Below, one piece after another: positions 34,967 to 42,791 of a stretch of 64,000 nt of DNA. The stretch is taken from NCBI RefSeq assembly GCF_023369855.1, contig NZ_JAMBPP010000007.1, positions 196,640 through 260,639 of the forward strand, read 5' to 3'. The notes below the pieces were generated by a model. That model saw nothing but the letters and a program-made list of their open reading frames with translations, made no database searches and was not told the DNA's origin. Position 1 is the stretch's first letter; the number at the start of each line of letters is the position of its first letter. The stretch is from Actinotalea alkalitolerans. Lineage in GTDB: Bacteria > Actinomycetota > Actinomycetes > Actinomycetales > Cellulomonadaceae. The position numbers and the translations under genes are program-made.

Positions 34967-35914
34967 ATGGCCACCGCGACGAAGGACGCCGTCCTGGGCT
35001 CTGCCGTCGACCTCGCCCGCGCCGCCGCGCAGGAGGTCGCCGAGCACGACGGGCTCGTGGGCGAGCACCTCGGCGTGGTCGTCGAGGGCGAGCGCCTGGT
35101 CTCGCACCGCTTCGCCACGACATCCCCGGGCTATCGGGGTTGGCAGTGGGTCGTCACGCTCGCGCGCGTCCCGCGTGGCCGAACGGCCAGCATCTGCGAG
35201 GTCGACCTCCTCCCGGGTGACGGGGCGATCCTCGCCCCGCCGTGGGTGCCGTGGGCCGAGCGGCTCCAGCCAGGAGACGTCGGCCCGGGCGACGTGCTGC
35301 CCTACCTGGACGAGGACGAGCGTCTCGAGCAGGGGTACGAGGCCACCGGTGACGTCGACGCCGACCAGATGGCCCTCTTCGAGCTCGGTCTGGGACGCGA
35401 GCGCGTGCTCTCACGTGAGGGTCGTTCGCAGGCAGCCCAGCGGTGGTACGCCGGGACCCACGGCCCGACCGCACCCGTCGCGGTCGCCGCGAGCGCGCCC
35501 TGCTCGACCTGCGCCTTCCTGGTCCTCATGGCCGGCTCCCTGCGCACCGAGTTCGGCGTCTGCGCCAACGAGTGGTCCCCCGACGACGGCACGGTCGTGA
35601 GCATGGACCACGGCTGCGGCGCGCACTCCCAGACTGACGTCGCCACCCTGCCGAGCGAGTGGCCCGACCCGGCGCCGTTCCTCGACGAGGGTGACGTCGA
35701 GCTGGTCACGCTCACCGACGAGGCCGAGACCGCTGAGTCGGGGACCGCGGACGAGACCCCGGCGTCCGACGTGGCACCCGCGTCCGACGAGACCGACGCC
35801 GACGAGGCACCCGCGTCCGACGAGACCGACGCCGACGAGGCACCCGTGTCCGACGAGGCACCCACGTCCGACGAGGCACCCGCTGCCGACGAGACGGTTC
35901 CTGGCGAGGAGTGA
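34967..35914 (+). CDS. DUF3027 domain protein with zinc-ribbon-like Cys set and acidic repeats
   Basis: A protein of 315 residues. The N-terminal 150 residues are DUF3027 (GYRGWQWVVTLARVPRGRTASICEVDLLPGDGAILAPPWVPWAERLQPGDVGPGDVLPY). Residues 180-225 carry CSTC, C, and HGCGAHS, a probable zinc site. From about residue 245 the tail is acidic and repetitive (two 11-residue APASDETDADE units, then three APxSDE/APAADE units). The start codon is one base after the cold-shock stop; the stop overlaps the next GTG (GTGA). The trio is conserved in actinobacteria; its role is unknown. Confidence 0.88.
   Translation: MATATKDAVLGSAVDLARAAAQEVAEHDGLVGEHLGVVVEGERLVSHRFATTSPGYRGWQWVVTLARVPRGRTASICEVDLLPGDGAILAPPWVPWAERLQPGDVGPGDVLPYLDEDERLEQGYEATGDVDADQMALFELGLGRERVLSREGRSQAAQRWYAGTHGPTAPVAVAASAPCSTCAFLVLMAGSLRTEFGVCANEWSPDDGTVVSMDHGCGAHSQTDVATLPSEWPDPAPFLDEGDVELVTLTDEAETAESGTADETPASDVAPASDETDADEAPASDETDADEAPVSDEAPTSDEAPAADETVPGEE
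35774..35893 (+). repeat. Tandem coding repeats in DUF3027 tail
   Basis: Two identical 33-bp units (35774-35806 and 35807-35839) are followed by three related 18-bp units up to 35893, all in frame. They encode the acidic tail. Such arrays change length by slippage. Confidence 0.9.
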
Positions 35915-38900
35915 CCGCAGACCCGTTCGGGACCGTCGCGCTGCGTCGAGCGGTCCTGGACCTGTGGGAGTCCCAGCCCGACAGGTTCCGGGAGGACGCC
36001 AACAGCGAGGAGGACCACTCCCGCGGCTACTACCGTGATCGCGTCGTGGTCGAGCTCGCCCAGAACGCCGCGGACGCCGCGACCCGGGCCGGCGTGGTCG
36101 GCCGGCTCCGGCTGACCCTGGCCACCGGCCCGGACGGCTCCGGGACGCTGCGGGCCACGAACACCGGGTCGCCGCTGGACGCCGAGGGCCTGGCCTCGAT
36201 GGCCTCCCTGCGTGCCTCGGCCAAGCGGTCGCAGGCGGGCGGTACCCCGGTCGGTCGGTTCGGGGTCGGGTTCGCCGCTGTCCGTTCGGTCGCCGACGAG
36301 ATCACGGTCGCCTCGTCGACCGGGACGGTGCACTTCTCGCTCGCCCGGACCGCGTCTCTGCTCGAGGCGGCAGGCCCGGCTCTGGCCACCGAGGTGGTCC
36401 GACGGCACGGGTCGTTGCCCGCGCTACGGCTGCCGTTCGCCGGGCCGGGGGACCATACGCCCGGGGGGGCGGATGCCGTGACTCCCGCCGCAGGGGTGAC
36501 CACGGTGACCCTGCACCTGCGTGACAGCGTGGCGGTCGAGTCGGTCCGGACCCAGCTGCGCGCGGTGGGCGACCCGCTGCTGCTGGCCCTGCCCTGGCTG
36601 GGTGAGGTCGAGGTGGGTCTGGGCGGGGACGTCCGGGTGGTGCGGGACGTGGCCGCACGATGGGTCGTGGCGAGCCGGTCGGGCACCCTGGACGAGAGGT
36701 TGCTCCTCGACCGACCGGTCGAGGAACGTCAGCGGTCGGGCTGGCAGGTCACCTGGGCGGTGCCCCGCGGTGGTGAAGCGCGTGACCGGATCGGCCCGGT
36801 CGTCCACGCCCCGACCCCGACCGACGAGCCCATGACCCTCCCTGCGCTGCTGGTCGCGACGTTCCCGCTGGACCCCTCGCGCCGGCACGTGGCGTCGGGG
36901 GCCGTGACCCAGGCGCTGGTCGAGCGGGCAGGGCAGGTCTGGGCCGACCTGCTGACCGCCTGCCGTGACGACGGAGACCGGGACTCGCCCCGTGGTTCAC
37001 CGTCCCCCGCGCCCCACCCGCTGGACCTCATCCCCTCCGGTCTGCCCGCCGGGGCCCTCGACGCTGCGCTGCGCGAGTCGGTGCTGGCCGCCTCCCGTGA
37101 GGTGCCGCTGCTCGCCCCCGCTGACGGTGGTCCGGCCCGGCGAGCCGGGGACGCCGCAGTCCTGGCCGGGCCTGCGGGCGACCGGACCGCGGCCGTGGCG
37201 CTGCTGGGCGCCTGGATGCCGGACCTGGTGACCGTCGCACCCTGGCACCGCACCGCCGCGCGGTTGCTGGGGGTCGTGGAGGTCGAGCTCGCCGACGTGG
37301 TGGACGCTCTCCCCGAGCTCGACCCCACCCGGCTGCGCGACCTGTACGACGCCTTCGACGACGCCGACCCGGCGACCCTCGAGCAGCTCGCGACCCTGCC
37401 CGTCCCGCTGGCCGACGGGCGGAAGGTGCGTGGCTGCCGGGGTCTGGTGCTCCTGGACGGCGCCCTGGACCCCGAGGTGCTGCGGACGGTCGGTGGGTGG
37501 GGGGTCCGGGCGGTCCACCCCGCCGCCGCGCACCCGCTGCTCGAGCGGCTCGGCGCGGAGCGGGCCGATGCTGCGGGACTGCTCCGTCACCCCGTGGTGC
37601 GGTCGCGGGTGCTCTCCCAGGACGAGGCCGACGACGACGAGGCGCTGCGGGTGACCGACGTCGTGCTCGGCCTGGTCGAGGCCCTGCAGCGGAGCGGCGC
37701 CGGGCCCGAGCCCGAGCCCTGGTGGGGTGAGGTGCTGCTGCCCGCGCAGGACGGCGAGCTGGTGCCCGCCCGCGGACTGGTGCTGCCCGGGTCGCCCGCC
37801 TCGCGCTGGTTCGACCCCGAGGTGCTGCCCCCGGTGGCTGCGTCGGTCCTCGAACGGTGGGGTGGGGTCCTCGAGGTCCTCGGCGTGCGTGCGGGTCTGA
37901 CGGTCGTGCGGGTCGGCGCGGACGAGCTCGTCAGCGACGTGCTCGACGGCTGGGAGGACTACCTCGAGGACCACGGGCTGGATCCCGAGGGCCTCGACCA
38001 GCAGGGTCGCGAGGCCGACGACCTGGCGGACCTGGACCTGGCGGCGGTGGCCGACCTCGACGCGGTGCTCGACGACGCGTGGCCCGAGGTGCTGGCCGGC
38101 CTCGCGCAGGGCGAGGCACGCCGGGCCCTGGTGACTCCGGTGCCCACCGGGGGTGGGGGCAGCGTGCCCTCCTACACCGCGTGGTGGCTGCGCCGGGTCG
38201 GCGGGCTCGGGCTGGATCGTCCGTTCGCGGTGGACCAGGGTCACCGGCCCGGTGCGGAGCTGGCGGGTCTTCTCGGGCCGACGCCCCGGGTGCTCGCGGG
38301 TCTGGACGTCGAGGTGCAACGTGCCCTGGGTGGCGTCGGCGACGTGACCGGTCTGGGCAGCGAGGAGTGGGCCGACCTGCTCACCGCGCTTCCCGCGGCC
38401 GGTGAGCCGGTCGACCTCGCGGTCGCGGTGCTGGTCTGGCAGGGGCTGACGGGGCTGGTCGTCGTCGGGGACGTGGGTCGGGTGATCGAGGCCGAGCTGC
38501 TGCCTGCGCTGGACGCGGACGGCCGGGTGCGGATGCTGCCGGTCGACGACGTCGCGGTGGCGCCCTCGCCGATGTGGGCGCAGCACCGCGGCGCGTCCCC
38601 GCTGCTGGTGGTCGCGGGGTCGGTCGCCGAGCAGGTGGCGCTGGCACTGGACCTGCCCCTGGCGGACGAGCGAGCGGACGGTGCGGTGACCTCAGGTGGC
38701 CAGGTGGTCGCCACGCCGCCGGTCGTCCGCTCGGTGTTCCCGGGTGCGCCGGCGACCTGGGTCGAGCACGAGGACCTGCTCGTCGACGGCGACCGGGTCG
38801 ACTGGTGGGTCGTCACCGCGCAGGACGGGCCTGCCGGGTCCGACGCCGTGGTGCACGCCGCGACGACCGCCGGGCTCGCCCACGGGCTGGCCCAGGTCGT

Positions 38901-39000
38901 GGGGTGGGAGCACCGGGGGAGCGTCCTGACCCTGCTCGCGGACGCCGACGCGCGCCACGACGTGCTGATCGCCCTCGCGGCCGACGTGCCGCGGGCATGA
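35911..39000 (+). CDS. Sacsin N-terminal ATP-binding-like (GHKL) protein
   Basis: A large protein of 1029 residues. The first 250 residues form an HSP90-like ATPase fold: E49, N52 and D55 in VVVELAQNAADAA (Bergerat N-box), and the glycine box VGRFGVGFAAVRSVADEI at about 113-130. The remaining 780 residues are Leu/Val/Asp/Gly-rich, with no recognised domain and no kinase phosphoacceptor. GTG start overlaps the DUF3027 stop. The gene order with a cold-shock protein suggests a chaperone- or RNA-linked role, which is inference. Confidence 0.85.
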   Translation: MTADPFGTVALRRAVLDLWESQPDRFREDANSEEDHSRGYYRDRVVVELAQNAADAATRAGVVGRLRLTLATGPDGSGTLRATNTGSPLDAEGLASMASLRASAKRSQAGGTPVGRFGVGFAAVRSVADEITVASSTGTVHFSLARTASLLEAAGPALATEVVRRHGSLPALRLPFAGPGDHTPGGADAVTPAAGVTTVTLHLRDSVAVESVRTQLRAVGDPLLLALPWLGEVEVGLGGDVRVVRDVAARWVVASRSGTLDERLLLDRPVEERQRSGWQVTWAVPRGGEARDRIGPVVHAPTPTDEPMTLPALLVATFPLDPSRRHVASGAVTQALVERAGQVWADLLTACRDDGDRDSPRGSPSPAPHPLDLIPSGLPAGALDAALRESVLAASREVPLLAPADGGPARRAGDAAVLAGPAGDRTAAVALLGAWMPDLVTVAPWHRTAARLLGVVEVELADVVDALPELDPTRLRDLYDAFDDADPATLEQLATLPVPLADGRKVRGCRGLVLLDGALDPEVLRTVGGWGVRAVHPAAAHPLLERLGAERADAAGLLRHPVVRSRVLSQDEADDDEALRVTDVVLGLVEALQRSGAGPEPEPWWGEVLLPAQDGELVPARGLVLPGSPASRWFDPEVLPPVAASVLERWGGVLEVLGVRAGLTVVRVGADELVSDVLDGWEDYLEDHGLDPEGLDQQGREADDLADLDLAAVADLDAVLDDAWPEVLAGLAQGEARRALVTPVPTGGGGSVPSYTAWWLRRVGGLGLDRPFAVDQGHRPGAELAGLLGPTPRVLAGLDVEVQRALGGVGDVTGLGSEEWADLLTALPAAGEPVDLAVAVLVWQGLTGLVVVGDVGRVIEAELLPALDADGRVRMLPVDDVAVAPSPMWAQHRGASPLLVVAGSVAEQVALALDLPLADERADGAVTSGGQVVATPPVVRSVFPGAPATWVEHEDLLVDGDRVDWWVVTAQDGPAGSDAVVHAATTAGLAHGLAQVVGWEHRGSVLTLLADADARHDVLIALAADVPRA

Positions 39001-39031
39001 GGGCGGCGGTGCACGGGACGGGGGTACCCCG

Positions 39032-40249
39032 GTGACGGGGGAGCCCTGCTCGGTGCGCTCGGCGCTGCGGGCCGTCTACCTCCCCGCCCTGGTCTTCGAG
39101 GTCGGCATCGGCGCGGTCCTGCCGGTGATCGCCCTGAGCGCCACCGCGCTGGGGGCGTCCCTGCCGCTCGCGGGGTTCGTGGTCGCACTCCTGGCCGTGG
39201 GTCAGATCGTCGGCGACGTCCCGGCGGGGGCCCTGGCGGCCCGCATCGGTGACCGCCGGGCGATGCTCGTCGCCGCGGGCCTGTCCGTGGTGGCGCTCAG
39301 CGGTGCGGCCCTGGCCCGGGACGTCGTCGTGCTCGGGGTGTGCGTGCTGGGGGTGGGGGCCACCAACGCGGTCTTCACCCTGGCCCGGCACTCCTACCTG
39401 ACCGAGGTGACCCCGGTGCTCCGCCGGGCGCGGGCCCTGTCGACGCTGGCTGGGGTCCAGCGCATCGGCACCTTCATCGGCCCGTTCGTCGGCGCCGGGG
39501 TGATCCACCTGAGCGACGTGCGCTCGGCCTACTGGCTCGCGGTGCTCACCTCGGTGTCTGCGGCCGTGGTGATCCTGCTCGTGCCCGACGTCGTCCAGCA
39601 CACCCGGGCGCTGGTGCGGGTCCCGTTGCGTCGGGTGCTGCGCGACCACCGGCAGGTGTTCGTCACCCTGGGGCTCGCGGTGATGATGGTCGGCGCGGTC
39701 CGGGGCAGCCGGCAGACCGTCCTGCCGCTGTGGTCGGAGCACCTGGGGCTCTCCCCGGCGACCACCAGCATCGTCTTCGGCATCTCCGGCGGGGTGGACA
39801 TGCTGCTCTTCTACCCGGCCGGCAAGGTGATGGACCGGTACGGCCGGCTGTGGATCGGGATCCCGTCGATGCTCGCCCTGGGGGTCGGCTTCGCACTGCT
39901 GCCGCTCACCACGTCCCTGGGCTCGCTGACCGCGGTGGCGGTGCTCATCGGGCTGGGGAACGGGATGGGCTCGGGGGTCCTGATGACCCTGGGGGCCGAC
40001 GTCGCCCCGCCCGGCAGCCGGGCGCAGTTCCTGGGGATCTGGCGCCTGCTGCAGGACGCCGGGGGAGCGGGGGGTCCGCTCCTGGTGGCTGCGGGCGCCG
40101 CGCTGGGATCGTTGGCCACCGGGATCGCGGCGATGGCGGTGGTCAGCGCGGGCAGCGCCGCCGGGCTGGCACGGTGGGGCCCGCGCTGGTCGGTGCACGC
40201 GAACCGCACGACGCGTCGTCGGGCCCGCGAGGCCGGGCTGCTCGACTAG
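39032..40249 (+). CDS. MFS transporter
   Basis: A protein of 405 residues with 12 predicted helices. The loop-2/3 motif is DVPAGALAARIGDRRAMLVAAGL, and the loop-8/9 counterpart is LLFYPAGKVMDRYGRLWIGIP. This is the pattern of multidrug or sugar exporters of the major facilitator superfamily; the substrate is unknown. GTG start, 31 bp after the sacsin-like gene. The stop codon is inside a 25-bp tandem duplication. Confidence 0.9.
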   Translation: MTGEPCSVRSALRAVYLPALVFEVGIGAVLPVIALSATALGASLPLAGFVVALLAVGQIVGDVPAGALAARIGDRRAMLVAAGLSVVALSGAALARDVVVLGVCVLGVGATNAVFTLARHSYLTEVTPVLRRARALSTLAGVQRIGTFIGPFVGAGVIHLSDVRSAYWLAVLTSVSAAVVILLVPDVVQHTRALVRVPLRRVLRDHRQVFVTLGLAVMMVGAVRGSRQTVLPLWSEHLGLSPATTSIVFGISGGVDMLLFYPAGKVMDRYGRLWIGIPSMLALGVGFALLPLTTSLGSLTAVAVLIGLGNGMGSGVLMTLGADVAPPGSRAQFLGIWRLLQDAGGAGGPLLVAAGAALGSLATGIAAMAVVSAGSAAGLARWGPRWSVHANRTTRRRAREAGLLD

Positions 40250-40295
40250 GCGGAAGGGCCGGAGCGGCCTCTAGGCGGATGGGCCGGAGCGGCCT
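40246..40295. repeat. Tandem 25-bp duplication carrying both convergent stop codons
   Basis: Copies at 40246-40270 and 40271-40295 differ at one base (A/T at the tenth position). Each begins CTAGGCGGA, and CTAG reads as a stop on either strand. The first copy provides the MFS stop (TAG), the second the stop of DUF2530 on the other strand. It appears to be a recent slippage duplication. Confidence 0.92.
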
Positions 40296-40531
40296 CGGCG
40301 CCGACGACGGTGCTCCCAGCCCAGGGCGACGAAGCCCAGCAACAGGCCGGCGAGGCTGATCGCCGCACCGCGCCCGTCGGTGGCACCGGTGAGCGCCAGG
40401 ACGCCGGTCACGATCAGGGACACGGTCCAGGCACCCACTCCGACCCCGAAGACCCGTCGGAGGTCGACCTCGACGGGGTCGAGCGCGCTGGGGGCCAGCA
40501 GGCTCGTGCGTGGAGGACGGTCGGGGGTCAC
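40271..40531 (-). CDS. DUF2530 small membrane protein
   Basis: A protein of 86 residues with two helices (VGAWTVSLIVTGVLALTG and AISLAGLLLGFVALGWE) and a basic tail EHRRRRRGRSG. The middle DPVEVDLRRVFGVGVGAW matches DUF2530, found in actinobacteria; function unknown. GTG start at 40531. Convergent with the MFS gene. Confidence 0.82.
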   Translation of the reverse strand: MTPDRPPRTSLLAPSALDPVEVDLRRVFGVGVGAWTVSLIVTGVLALTGATDGRGAAISLAGLLLGFVALGWEHRRRRRGRSGPSA

Positions 40532-40583
40532 ACCGTCGAGCCTATCGAGCGTGCGGCGGGCCGCAGCGGAGGCGCCGTCCCGA

Positions 40584-40599
40584 TGTGATTCCCGTCACA
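40584..40599 (+). promoter_or_regulatory. CRP/GlxR-type operator
   Basis: TGTGA-TTCCCG-TCACA has two perfect half-sites at the consensus 6-bp spacing of CRP-family regulators (GlxR/Crp in actinobacteria). It is 107 bp upstream of the NCS2 permease start, a position fit for activation. Confidence 0.65.
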
Positions 40600-40705
40600 G
40601 CGTGGCAGCGTTTCCGCAGGAGCGAGCGGCCAGGTCGCCCGGAGCGCAGGCCGGACGTCGGACGGCGACTCCTGGCCGTCACACTCCTCTGCCACGCTGT
40701 GCGCC

Positions 40706-42205
40706 ATGTCGCAACCCTCCACCACTGCTGAGTCGACGCAGGCCACCCGGCCCGTGGGCGCCGTCGACCGCTACTTCAAGATCACCGAGCGTGGCTCGAC
40801 CGTCGGCACCGAGATCCGTGGCGGCCTGGTCACGTTCTTCACGATGAGCTACATCATCGTCCTCAACCCGCTCATCATCGGCACCGTCCAGGACGGCACC
40901 GGCAGCTTCCTGGGCGGGGGGGACGCCCCGAACATCGGGATGATCGCGGCGACCACGGCCCTGGTCGCCGGTGTCCTGTCGATCCTCATGGGCGTCATCG
41001 CGAAGTTCCCGCTCGCCCTGGCGGCCGGTCTCGGCCTCAACGCCGTGGTCGCGTACTCGATCGCGACGCTTCCCGGGGTCACCTGGGCCGACGCGATGGG
41101 CCTGGTGGTGCTCGAGGGGCTCATCATCCTGGTGCTCGTCCTGACCGGGTTCCGGGAGGCCGTCTTCAAGGCCGTGCCGATCGAGCTCAAGACCGCGATC
41201 AGCGTCGGCATCGGACTGTTCATCGCCTTCATCGGCGTGGTGGACGCGGGCTTCGTGCGGATCCCGTTCAGCCAGGCCACCCCGGTCGAGCTCGGCATCG
41301 ACGGCTCGCTGTCCGGCTGGCCCATCCTGGTCTTCGTGGTCGGGCTGCTCGTGGCCATCGTCCTGATGACCCGCAAGGTCAAGGGTGCGATCCTCATCGC
41401 GATCGTGACCGGCACCGTGCTGGCGGTCATCATCGAGGCCGTGGCCAAGGTCGGCACGCAGACCAACGAGCTGGGCGAGTACGTCAACCCGACGGGCTGG
41501 AAGCTGAACTCCCCGGCCATCCCGGACAGCCTGGTGGCCACCCCGGACTTCGGTCTGCTGGGTCAGTTCTCGTTGCTGGGCTCGATCGACAAGATCGGGC
41601 TCGTCGCGATGTTCCTGCTGGTCTTCTCGATCCTGCTCGCGGACTTCTTCGACACGATGGGCACGATGGTCGCCGTCGGCGGCGAGGCCGGGCTGCTCGA
41701 CAAGGAGGGCAACCCGCCCAGCACCAAGCAGATCCTGGTCGTCGACTCGATCGGCGCGGTGGCCGGTGGTGCGGCGAGCGTGTCGTCCAACACGAGCTAC
41801 ATCGAGTCCGCGGCGGGCGTCGGTGACGGCGCGCGCACCGGACTGGCCTCGGTCGTGACGGGTGTCGGCTTCCTGCTGGCGACCTTCCTGGCCCCGGTCG
41901 TGGACATGGTGCCCTTCGAGGCGGCGACGCCGGCCCTCGTGGTCGTCGGCTTCCTCATGGTCATGCAGGTCTCGGGCATCGACTGGAAGAACTACGAGGT
42001 CGCGATCCCTGCCTTCCTGACCATGGTGCTCATGCCGTTCACCTTCTCGATCACCGCGGGCATCGGTGCGGGCTTCGTGACCTACGTCGTGCTGCAGGTC
42101 GCGGTGGGCAAGGCCCGCCGCGTCCACCCGCTGATGTGGCTCGCGGCCGTCCTGTTCGTGGCGTACTTCGCCCTCGACCCGATCCGCGCGCTGCTCGGCG
42201 TCTGA
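40706..42205 (+). CDS. NCS2 purine permease, AzgA/PbuG-type (hypoxanthine/guanine)
   Basis: A protein of 499 residues with about 12-14 helices. AzgA-type motifs: TEIRGGLVTFFTMSYIIVLNPLII at the N-terminus, ALAAGLGLNAVVAYSI, the DFFDTMGTMVAVGGEAGLLDKEGN signature and SSNTSYIESAAGVGDGARTGLASVV. In E. coli and Bacillus homologues this family imports hypoxanthine, guanine or adenine by proton symport. A loop of about 40 residues near 255-295 is a less conserved insertion. Preceded by a CRP-like site; no purine riboswitch is present. Confidence 0.93.
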   Translation: MSQPSTTAESTQATRPVGAVDRYFKITERGSTVGTEIRGGLVTFFTMSYIIVLNPLIIGTVQDGTGSFLGGGDAPNIGMIAATTALVAGVLSILMGVIAKFPLALAAGLGLNAVVAYSIATLPGVTWADAMGLVVLEGLIILVLVLTGFREAVFKAVPIELKTAISVGIGLFIAFIGVVDAGFVRIPFSQATPVELGIDGSLSGWPILVFVVGLLVAIVLMTRKVKGAILIAIVTGTVLAVIIEAVAKVGTQTNELGEYVNPTGWKLNSPAIPDSLVATPDFGLLGQFSLLGSIDKIGLVAMFLLVFSILLADFFDTMGTMVAVGGEAGLLDKEGNPPSTKQILVVDSIGAVAGGAASVSSNTSYIESAAGVGDGARTGLASVVTGVGFLLATFLAPVVDMVPFEAATPALVVVGFLMVMQVSGIDWKNYEVAIPAFLTMVLMPFTFSITAGIGAGFVTYVVLQVAVGKARRVHPLMWLAAVLFVAYFALDPIRALLGV

Positions 42206-42219
42206 CCCGACACGTCGTC

Positions 42220-42253
42220 CCGGCCCTCGTCCCCTTCCGGGGGCGGGGGCCGG
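42220..42253 (+). terminator. Terminator after the NCS2 permease gene
   Basis: CCGGCCC…CCCC pairs with GGGG…GGGCCGG across a TTCC loop, with one or two mismatches in a ~15-bp stem, 15 bp after the stop. Confidence 0.6.
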
Positions 42254-42317
42254 TGTCGTGCCCGGAGGGGGACGATGTGCGCGAGGTCACCGTCCGGAGC
42301 GTGGTCACGCATTTTCG

Positions 42318-42330
42318 TTACCGAGGGTAA
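42318..42330. promoter_or_regulatory. MarR operator candidate
   Basis: TTACC-GAG-GGTAA is a short symmetric site directly upstream of the MarR gene (18 bp before the ATG). The low-GC block around it is unlike the neighbourhood and may also hold the promoter. Confidence 0.55.
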
Positions 42331-42347
42331 TGACCTAAGATCAGGAC

Positions 42348-42791
42348 ATGCCCACCCCCTCCTCGGCGCAGCTGCGCCCCGGCACGCTCGCGAGCGACCT
42401 GCGCATCGCGCTGATGCACGCCGTCCGGCGGATCCGGCTCGAGCGCAGCAGCGAGACCATCAGCAACGGCCAGTACGCCGTGCTGGCCGCCCTGTCGACC
42501 CTGGGCCCGATGACGCCGGGGGCGCTCGCCGAGCACGAGCACGTCCAGCCGCCGCCGATGACGCGGATCGTGCGGTCCCTCGAGGAGGCCGGGCTGGCCG
42601 TCCGTCAGGCGCACCCCACCGACGGTCGCCAGGTGCTGGTCTCGATCACCGAGGCGGGCGAGGCCGAGGTGCGCGAGACCCGCCGACGGCGCACCGAGTG
42701 GCTCCAGGAACGGCTCGCAGGGCTCGAGCCCGCCGAGCGCGAGACCCTGGCGCGGGCGGTCGTCCTGCTGCGGAGGATCTCCCAGCCGTGA
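42348..42791 (+). CDS. MarR family transcriptional regulator
   Basis: A protein of 147 residues. The winged helix is GQYAVLAALSTLGPMTPGALAEHEHVQPPPMTRIVRSLEEAGLAVRQAHPTDGRQVLVSITEAG, with the recognition helix and DGR wing of MarR proteins. The stop overlaps the start of the MFS gene (GTGA), so it is translationally coupled to an exporter it probably controls. Confidence 0.95.
   Translation: MPTPSSAQLRPGTLASDLRIALMHAVRRIRLERSSETISNGQYAVLAALSTLGPMTPGALAEHEHVQPPPMTRIVRSLEEAGLAVRQAHPTDGRQVLVSITEAGEAEVRETRRRRTEWLQERLAGLEPAERETLARAVVLLRRISQP

Noticed and set aside
40540..40705. Purine riboswitch before the NCS2 permease
   Set aside because: No purine aptamer core sequence is present; only the CRP-like site is convincing.
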